A stretch of 40,187 bases of DNA, from contig CAYQOX010000041.1 of assembly GCA_964419335.1 (NCBI GenBank), forward strand, positions 1-40,187. Direction: 5' to 3'. This document shows positions 34,973 through 40,187 of this stretch, piece by piece. Position 1 is the first letter of the stretch; each line of letters begins with the position of its first letter. Origin of the DNA: CAYQOX01 sp964419335 (GTDB lineage Bacteria; Hinthialibacterota; Hinthialibacteria; Hinthialibacterales; Hinthialibacteraceae). Both the position numbers and the translations under genes were made by a program. Under the pieces are notes generated by a model. It worked only from the letters and a program-made list of their open reading frames with translations, did not search any database and had not been told where the DNA came from.

Positions 34973-35965
34973 TTAGATGGCATAGGCATTGAGGGTCAAA
35001 TCTGCGGTTTGGTTTGCGAGCAAAAGCGGATAAGCCAATCCCGCCACCATGGCGCCATTATCCATCGAAAAACGTTTATCCGGTAAATAAACCTTCAATC
35101 CTTTCACCATAGCCCGGCGAGTGAGTTCATCGCGCAATCGTTGATTCGCTGAAACCCCTCCCACGAGCGAAATATGCTCAATGCCGTGCTCTTCGGCCGC
35201 ACGCAGCGTCTTCGTCACCAGCACATCCACCGCCGCATCTTGAAAAGAAGCCGCCAGACAGGTAATCCCATCCTCATGATTCCCCTTTTCACGCTTAGCG
35301 TTTAAGACCGCGGTTTTGAGTCCGCTAAAAGAAAAATCATACCCCTGATTCATCATAGGCCGTGGCAAGGGAATGCACTCTCCTTCATAATGTTGCGCGC
35401 GCTTTTGAATCACCGGCCCTCCAGGAAATCCTAAATCCAGCAATTTCGCTACTTTATCAAAGGCTTCCCCCGCGGCGTCATCGACGGTGCGGCCTATGGG
35501 GGAGAGCTGCGTCCAATCATTGACTTTATAAATCGAAGTATGCCCACCTGATACAAGCAAAGAAAGATGAGGAAAGTCTGGCCGATTATGGGGGAGTCGA
35601 TCAAGAGCAATTGTATATACATGAGCCTGCAGATGATGGATACCTATAAGAGGAATGTTCAGAGAGTAAGCCAAGGCTTTTGCATAGGAGACACCTACCA
35701 ATAAGCATCCTACCAAGCCGGGACGAAAAGTCACCGCCACGGCATCAATGTCATCGAGACTCAAACCCGTTTCCTGCAAAAGCTGATGCAGCAATGGTTG
35801 GAGATTTTCAATATGAGCGCGAGAAGCGATTTCTGGGACTACACCTCCATAGGGACGATGAATTTCTACTTGCGAGGAGACTAGGTTTGACAACACATGG
35901 CATCCATCTTCTACGATGGCAACACTTGTATCATCACACGAGGTTTCGATGCCTAAGATGCGCAC
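34973..35965 (-). CDS. tsaD: tRNA N6-adenosine threonylcarbamoyltransferase
   Basis: A 330-residue ASKHA-fold enzyme that transfers threonylcarbamoyl to A37 of ANN-decoding tRNAs. It begins MRILGIETSCDDTSVAIVED, has the metal pair H111-x3-H115 (IHHLQAHVY), the phosphate loop VSGGHTSIY and the late GGVSANQRLRDEL, all usual for TsaD. It needs TsaB, TsaC and TsaE, which are not in this window. It starts 4 nt after the ctpA stop, so it is probably last in the ftsX-envC-ctpA-tsaD transcript. Confidence 0.96.
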   Translation of the reverse strand: MRILGIETSCDDTSVAIVEDGCHVLSNLVSSQVEIHRPYGGVVPEIASRAHIENLQPLLHQLLQETGLSLDDIDAVAVTFRPGLVGCLLVGVSYAKALAYSLNIPLIGIHHLQAHVYTIALDRLPHNRPDFPHLSLLVSGGHTSIYKVNDWTQLSPIGRTVDDAAGEAFDKVAKLLDLGFPGGPVIQKRAQHYEGECIPLPRPMMNQGYDFSFSGLKTAVLNAKREKGNHEDGITCLAASFQDAAVDVLVTKTLRAAEEHGIEHISLVGGVSANQRLRDELTRRAMVKGLKVYLPDKRFSMDNGAMVAGLAYPLLLANQTADLTLNAYAI

Positions 35966-35969
35966 AGCG

Positions 35970-37337
35970 TTAATTCCCCGGATTCAAAGCCATAATTTGC
36001 CCTGCACCTTTGAGACACTGATAAGCGGTAAAGAGAACAATATCGTACACATCATCATTCTCTTTTTCTGATTCTTCCGGTTCAAAAACTTCCTCGATAG
36101 AGACAGGATGATCTTCTTTTTCCTGCTCCTCCTCTTTATCTTTTCCTAGAAGTTCAGGAGGGATATAACCGGTTTTATCAAGTTTACGAAGCTGCAAACG
36201 TTGTATTTCTGTAACTTGCGCGAAAATATCGGGGGTTAAGCCGCCGATATCTTCGATGGATTTCCCTGAGGGAGTGTAATATTTCGCCGTAGTTAATTTT
36301 AGCGCACCACCTTGTTTGAGATCAAAAAGAGTTTGAACAGAACCTTTCCCAAAAGTTTTATGCCCCACAGGGCCTACAAGGATGCCCCGGCTATGATCTT
36401 GTACACATCCAGCCACAATTTCTGAGGCGCTGGCAGAGAATTCATTCACTAACACCGCGAGAAGAAAATCCCCCACGGGTTTTTGTTTCGAGTGATAAAC
36501 TTGTCCCTTTTCTTCGTTGACTCGACGATGTGAAACGATAACTTTGTCACGCTCGATAAAGAGTTCACTTACTTTTACAGCAACATTAAGCAAGCCGCCG
36601 GCGTTATATCGTAAGTCAAGTATTAATCCCTTCATCCCCTCGAGTTGGAGATCCCGAATGGCTTCTTCTAATTCTTCGGCGGCATCCCGGGTAAAATCAC
36701 GCAAACGAATATACCCGATGGTATCGTCCAACATTAACTTTTCATTTTCTTCTACTGCGTTGGTATTGATAATGGCGCGGGTTAAGGTTTTTTCGATCAG
36801 TTCATCTTCTCCCTTCCGGGCGATAGAAATCGTCACTGTAGTTCCAGGTTCTCCTTTGAGTTCCTTGACCGCCTCGTAGATATTCATGCCTTTGGTACTT
36901 TCGCCTTCGATTTCGACAATGCGATCTCCATTCATCAAACCAGCCTCATCGGCGGGAGTTCCTTTCAGAGGCTCGATCACGGTCAACCATCCATCCACCA
37001 TCTCAATATGAATTCCTAAGCCCCCAAAGGTACCCTGCGTCTGATCGTTAAATTCTTTCGCTTCGTCTTTTTCGAAATAGACACTATAGCGATCCAGTTT
37101 AGACATCATGCCATGAATCGCACCATTCACGAGATCCTCCGTGTTGGTTTTATCGGGATCGACATAATCTTCTTGGATCATGGTAAGAATTCCAATGATG
37201 ACTTCCAATTGCTTAAATTCATCGTCGATATCCTCCAGCGCCATAACGCTGCGCTGGATCCCGACCCCTAAACCAATAAAGACAAAAAAGATGAGCGTAA
37301 TTAAAAGGATGAGATGTTTTTTTCCCGGGACAGGCAT
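35970..37337 (-). CDS. ctpA: Carboxy-terminal processing peptidase (S41, CtpA)
   Basis: A 455-residue periplasmic protease. A signal or anchor helix (about 8-27) is followed by a helical N-part, a PDZ domain (~100-180, GGLGIHIE) that recognises C-termini, and the S41 core. The catalytic pair is S305 (NEFSASASEIVAG) and K331 (TFGKGSVQ). The last ~65 residues are acidic and Glu-rich. The order ftsX-envC-ctpA is common and links it to envelope growth and hydrolase turnover. Start ATG 37337 has AAGGAG 8 nt upstream. Confidence 0.95.
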   Translation of the reverse strand: MPVPGKKHLILLITLIFFVFIGLGVGIQRSVMALEDIDDEFKQLEVIIGILTMIQEDYVDPDKTNTEDLVNGAIHGMMSKLDRYSVYFEKDEAKEFNDQTQGTFGGLGIHIEMVDGWLTVIEPLKGTPADEAGLMNGDRIVEIEGESTKGMNIYEAVKELKGEPGTTVTISIARKGEDELIEKTLTRAIINTNAVEENEKLMLDDTIGYIRLRDFTRDAAEELEEAIRDLQLEGMKGLILDLRYNAGGLLNVAVKVSELFIERDKVIVSHRRVNEEKGQVYHSKQKPVGDFLLAVLVNEFSASASEIVAGCVQDHSRGILVGPVGHKTFGKGSVQTLFDLKQGGALKLTTAKYYTPSGKSIEDIGGLTPDIFAQVTEIQRLQLRKLDKTGYIPPELLGKDKEEEQEKEDHPVSIEEVFEPEESEKENDDVYDIVLFTAYQCLKGAGQIMALNPGN

Positions 37338-37425
37338 GGAATAAACTCCTTGTCAACTCTGAAAGAATCTAAAGGGAGATAAAAAAGCCCATTAGTCTTT
37401 CTTTTTAATTATATATCGTAAACCC

Positions 37426-38685
37426 TTATTGAGTCAGCCATAGTTGCGGATTCAATGCTTGTTGACCACGACGGATTTCAAAATGGTAGTTTGATGAGTT
37501 ATTCAGATTGTGACTTATAACGGTTCCAATGACATCACCCGCTTGGATACGATTTCCTTCCGAGACTTTTTCTGTAATATTACCATAGACGGTCATATAA
37601 TTACGATCATGTGCGAGAATCACAGTACGACCAAATCCGGGAATTTCTCCGCTTAACACCACTTCGCCACTGGCCACAGCACGAAGAGAAGTTCCGGCAT
37701 TTACACGAACATCAATACCCGGGCTCTTAATAGTAACCTTAAAATCAGGGTGGGTAAACTCACCAAAGGGTCGGATCACTTCCCCTTTCGCAGGCCAGGG
37801 TAATTTGTTGCGTAAATCCGCAAAGGGTTTATTAGGGTCATAGGTCTGAGTGAACAATTCACGATTTGAGGATGTCTCCACTGTGGGTGATTTCATCTCC
37901 TCCTGGGCTTGTTTTTGTTGTTGAGCGAGGAGTTGTTGACGGCGTTTTTCCTCTTCTTTTCTTTTCCTTTGTTCTTCTAAACGTCGTTGGCGATTGATTT
38001 CTGCGATTCGCTGTTCCCAAGCTTTCAGTTGCTCTTGCAATTGCTCTACTTGGCGGATTTTGCTTAAATAAGCGGATTCCGTTTGAGCGATTTGTTGTTC
38101 TTTTTCGTTGATCCATTCTTCCTTATGGTTTTTTGCTTCCAGATCAACAGGCATATATTTCGTAAGAATCCGCTCCTGTTTCATCCGTTTCTCTTGAATC
38201 AGCGATTGCAATTCTTTTATTCGGGGTTGTTCCGATTGAACCAATTGAAACATCTTCATGGCGAGAAGTTGAGAAGCGTCTTCAACCAGACGGGCTTGAG
38301 GATCTCCCTCATAATTTGTGCTGCAACGCATGAGGGCTTGTTCTTCTACCAGTTTCGTACATTGGGCAAAGAAGGCTTCACGTTGTTCATTACGTTCCAG
38401 GATTTTGAGATATTCTTTTTCGGCGGCATCGATCACTTTTTGGGCTTCCGCTAAATTATATTGGTAGTTACGCAGAATTTTATCGTATTTTTTGAGTTGT
38501 CCTTTTTCTGAGGAAATCAAAGATTCAAGTTGTTTCTTTTGTTGTTCCAGTTTTTGGGCTTGAGTGCGTTCGTTTTCTAATTTCTGCTTGAGTTTATTTG
38601 CATTTTCAAAAGGATCCGTATCGCTGAACCCCAGCGTAAAACCCAAGACACTTACAATGGATAGAATCATTCGTCGGCGAAACAC
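37426..38685 (-). CDS. envC: EnvC-like murein hydrolase activator with degenerate LytM domain
   Basis: A 419-residue protein with a signal peptide (RMILSIVSVLGFTLGFS), a long coiled coil (~25-270, many Gln/Glu/Lys) and a C-terminal M23/LytM domain (~290-415). The metal ligands of active M23 peptidases (HxGID; HxH) are replaced by SPGID and NYHFE. As in EnvC, the domain should therefore switch on amidases rather than cut peptidoglycan. GTG 38685 with GGGAGGA 6 nt upstream is the best start, 2 nt after the ftsX stop. It acts with FtsX in daughter-cell separation. Confidence 0.87.
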   Translation of the reverse strand: MFRRRMILSIVSVLGFTLGFSDTDPFENANKLKQKLENERTQAQKLEQQKKQLESLISSEKGQLKKYDKILRNYQYNLAEAQKVIDAAEKEYLKILERNEQREAFFAQCTKLVEEQALMRCSTNYEGDPQARLVEDASQLLAMKMFQLVQSEQPRIKELQSLIQEKRMKQERILTKYMPVDLEAKNHKEEWINEKEQQIAQTESAYLSKIRQVEQLQEQLKAWEQRIAEINRQRRLEEQRKRKEEEKRRQQLLAQQQKQAQEEMKSPTVETSSNRELFTQTYDPNKPFADLRNKLPWPAKGEVIRPFGEFTHPDFKVTIKSPGIDVRVNAGTSLRAVASGEVVLSGEIPGFGRTVILAHDRNYMTVYGNITEKVSEGNRIQAGDVIGTVISHNLNNSSNYHFEIRRGQQALNPQLWLTQ

Positions 38686-38687
38686 GC

Positions 38688-39566
38688 TTATTCCTCCCAA
38701 TCAGCCATTGGCAATCCCGCGACAATGTCCAATTCCCGAGTATCCAGCCACCAGCCTATAAGACAGACCGCAGCCGCTAAACCTCCCACAACAAAGCCTC
38801 CCTTCATCAACAAAACGGCATAAGTCGGGCTTCCATCCACTTGCAAAGGAAAAGGAAAGAATAAATAACCAAGAGAAAACGTGACAAAATAAACCAAAAT
38901 CGCGAGTCCCCCATGATAAGCCATTAATATCAACCAAAAGGTTTCCGATTTCACCGTCAACCCAATCCCGTAGAGTCCCGTCCGTTTGATATATTTGCGA
39001 CGCAGGGATACAGGATAGTTTACTACCAAGCCCCCAACAACAACGACAAGAAAAAAGAAGAAGATAATATTTATAAAGGTTTGAAAATCACGCGTTTGTT
39101 TGAGAGTCTGTATACGGGCAAGATGGGCTTCATCATCCCAAGAGACCCTTTCCACTCCACTAACCTGGCTGATTTGACCTGCCAATTCTTGCGCCTGATC
39201 ATGCCATTGGATTTGAATAGCCGTCGTGGCATATAAGACCGGAGAAACATACGCTTCCCACATGGTCTTCCATGACTCTTGAAGCTCAGGTTCTCCCCTC
39301 CATGTTGGAATGGGGAGAAAATGTTCTACCTCTGCAATTCCATCGATTTGTGAGACCTGAGTATCAATGTTTTTCAGGCGTGAATCATCCAGGTTTTCTT
39401 GTAACTGAGCCGCAAACGTGAGAGGCATGGCTGACATCTGTACTTGCTCGCAGTCATAACGGAACCATAAATGGATCATCGAGTGCAGTGTTTCGCTGCA
39501 TGGCAAGATCAAGATCAATGCAAAATAAAGTGGGATGGCTGAGCGAAAAAAAAGAACCCCTCTCAT
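38688..39566 (-). CDS. ftsX: Cell division protein FtsX
   Basis: A 292-residue inner-membrane protein. A first helix (~7-25) is followed by a ~130-residue extracytoplasmic domain (ending near LKQTRDFQTFINII) and three helices (~165-185, ~210-235, ~250-275), the MacB/FtsX layout. The extracytoplasmic domain should contact the EnvC-like protein encoded next, passing an ATP-driven signal to cell-wall amidases. No ftsE ATPase gene lies upstream, although ftsE-ftsX is the usual pair. Start ATG 39566 has AAAGGT upstream. Confidence 0.85.
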   Translation of the reverse strand: MRGVLFFRSAIPLYFALILILPCSETLHSMIHLWFRYDCEQVQMSAMPLTFAAQLQENLDDSRLKNIDTQVSQIDGIAEVEHFLPIPTWRGEPELQESWKTMWEAYVSPVLYATTAIQIQWHDQAQELAGQISQVSGVERVSWDDEAHLARIQTLKQTRDFQTFINIIFFFFLVVVVGGLVVNYPVSLRRKYIKRTGLYGIGLTVKSETFWLILMAYHGGLAILVYFVTFSLGYLFFPFPLQVDGSPTYAVLLMKGGFVVGGLAAAVCLIGWWLDTRELDIVAGLPMADWEE

Positions 39567-39644
39567 GTGAACCTTTACCCTATTACCCCGTATTCTAAAT
39601 CACAAAGGCTCACTTTTATGAAGAAGCCTCTTCTTAACGCTAGT

Positions 39645-39673
39645 ATTATAGGATAGATCCTTCTTTACGTAAA
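39645..39673 (-). promoter_or_regulatory. Sigma-70 promoter for ftsX-envC-ctpA-tsaD
   Basis: On the minus strand TTTACG (39673-39668), 17 nt, then a perfect TATAAT (39650-39645). Transcription would start near 39638, giving a ~72-nt leader that contains a small hairpin (AAGAAG-agg-CTTCTT, 39621-39635). This shows the operon begins at ftsX here. Confidence 0.7.
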
Positions 39674-39827
39674 TCAGAGAGGATCGACTCTCAACAAATT
39701 AAGTTGGAGTTAGAAGGAACGGAATATTTTCAAGGCTAACCACGCTGCCGCAGGGGACGGCGAAAAAGCGCGCCGCCCTTGAGCAGCCCGTTGGCCTGAA
39801 AGACATACTCGGAAGGAACAAGCAGAC

Positions 39828-40091
39828 ATGCAACCACTAGCATTCAAAACGGATAAGATGTCCTGGTCTTTCATTCTATCAGCACTCCGTCGCATACAAG
39901 CAGGGGAAGCCCGAGAACCGTCTGTCGCTCTGAACCTCGAAGCGCCATCTTGTATCGTCCTGTCCTGCATCGCGGTCGAAGCGTTCGTCAACGAAGTCGC
40001 CTCAGTGACCAATGCGTTTCTGCACGAGCAACAGCGCAACAGACCCGGGAGAATAGTAGGGTGGGCTCAACGTTGTTTTAGCCCACCATAA
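39828..40091 (+). pseudogene. Truncated GC-richer ORF interrupted by a foldback repeat
   Basis: ATG 39828 with GGAAGGAA upstream opens a frame whose first ~70 residues look protein-like (SWSFILSALRRIQAGE; SCIVLSCIAVEAFVNEVASV), but I do not recognise the family. The frame then enters the palindromic repeat at 40056 and stops at 40089-40091, so the C-terminus is repeat-derived. The likely reading is a gene cut by insertion of the repeat, or a foreign fragment. The 39710-39830 stretch before it is also richer in G and C than the rest of the window, and nothing else is recognised there. Confidence 0.35.
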
Positions 40092-40161
40092 GTTCTTGCA
40101 TACAAGTGGTGGGCTACGCTTCGATTTCTTTACAGAAATCTCCGCTTTGAGCCCACCCTAC
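40056..40161. repeat. 106-nt foldback (MITE/REP-like) element with three stems
   Basis: Perfect 15-bp terminal arms GTAGGGTGGGCTCAA (40056-40070) and TTGAGCCCACCCTAC (40147-40161) enclose two hairpins. One is TAGCCCACCA/TGGTGGGCTA (40079-40088/40107-40116), extended by CTTG/CAAG (40095-40098/40103-40106). The other is GATTTCT-ttac-AGAAATC (40123-40140). The whole can fold as a three-way junction. Similar GGGTGGGCT-type repeats occur widely in environmental genomes. No transposase gene lies in the window. Confidence 0.8.
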
Positions 40162-40187
40162 CAGGCTTTTTTGCTTGACGTAGAGCA

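Noticed and set aside
39710..40039. 109-residue minus-strand frame at the right end
   Set aside because: Cys/Arg/Ser-rich, antisense to a more protein-like frame, and no ribosome site; the plus-strand fragment is preferred.
1..40187. CRISPR array, tRNA, rRNA or prophage
   Set aside because: No regularly spaced direct repeats, no cloverleaf with CCA-type end, no rRNA stretches and no phage structural genes were noticed by eye; a covariance search would be needed to exclude short RNAs.

Overview
This 40.2 kb window looks like the chromosome of an uncultured, probably aerobic Gram-negative bacterium of moderate GC content. The evidence is an F1Fo ATP synthase operon with bacterial subunit order, FtsX/EnvC cell-division proteins, a lipoprotein-type signal, TPR and FG-GAP periplasmic proteins, and a GFTLIE pseudopilin. 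The pseudopilin, the TPR-bearing sulfatase-fold lipoprotein and the DUF3352-like protein recall poorly cultured lineages such as Hydrogenedentota, Sumerlaeota or Omnitrophota. That placement is inference only; nothing here fixes the phylum.

Layout. 1-1967 (minus): two translationally coupled subunits of a cytochrome bd-superfamily oxidase, one with a fused c-type cytochrome. The second gene runs off the left edge. 2079-3578 (minus): a radical SAM protein. 3579-4002: intergenic, with a near-consensus sigma-70 promoter (3881-3909). 4003-11321 (plus): atpZ-atpI-like-atpB-E-F-H-A-G-D-C, closed by a strong terminator. 11545-12786: NADP-type isocitrate dehydrogenase. 12846-13703 (minus): an MBL-fold hydrolase. 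13858-18401 (minus): ECF sigma factor, membrane anti-sigma-like protein and a ~1007-residue exported protein. 18627-22284 (plus): two tightly coupled ABC-2 exporter pairs. 22281-23390 (minus): a GT-C glycosyltransferase. 23365-26633: a formylglycine-generating-enzyme-like protein without its catalytic cysteines, a small unknown protein, and a sulfatase-fold TPR lipoprotein with Thr instead of Cys/Ser at the nucleophile position. 26858-28450: a transglutaminase-like protein. 28724-31609: a three-gene cassette for an NDP-4-amino-4,6-dideoxy sugar. 31587-32150 (minus): a pseudopilin. 32295-33632: a seven-bladed FG-GAP propeller. 33701-34921: an RNase HII-YraN fusion. 34973-39566 (minus): ftsX, envC-like, ctpA and tsaD. 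The right end holds a truncated GC-richer ORF interrupted by a foldback repeat that can form a three-way junction.

Together the genes cover respiration and ATP synthesis (oxidase, ATP synthase, Icd) and envelope biology (exporters, glycosyltransferase, amino-sugar cassette, FtsX/EnvC/Ctp, stress-type sigma operon). No CRISPR array, rRNA, tRNA or phage module was seen. The most unusual items are the c-heme bd-like oxidase, the RNase HII-YraN fusion, the sigma/anti-sigma/large exported protein operon, the paired loss of FGE cysteines and sulfatase nucleophile, the epsilon subunit reduced to its N-terminal domain, ftsX without a neighbouring ftsE, and the foldback repeat at the right edge.
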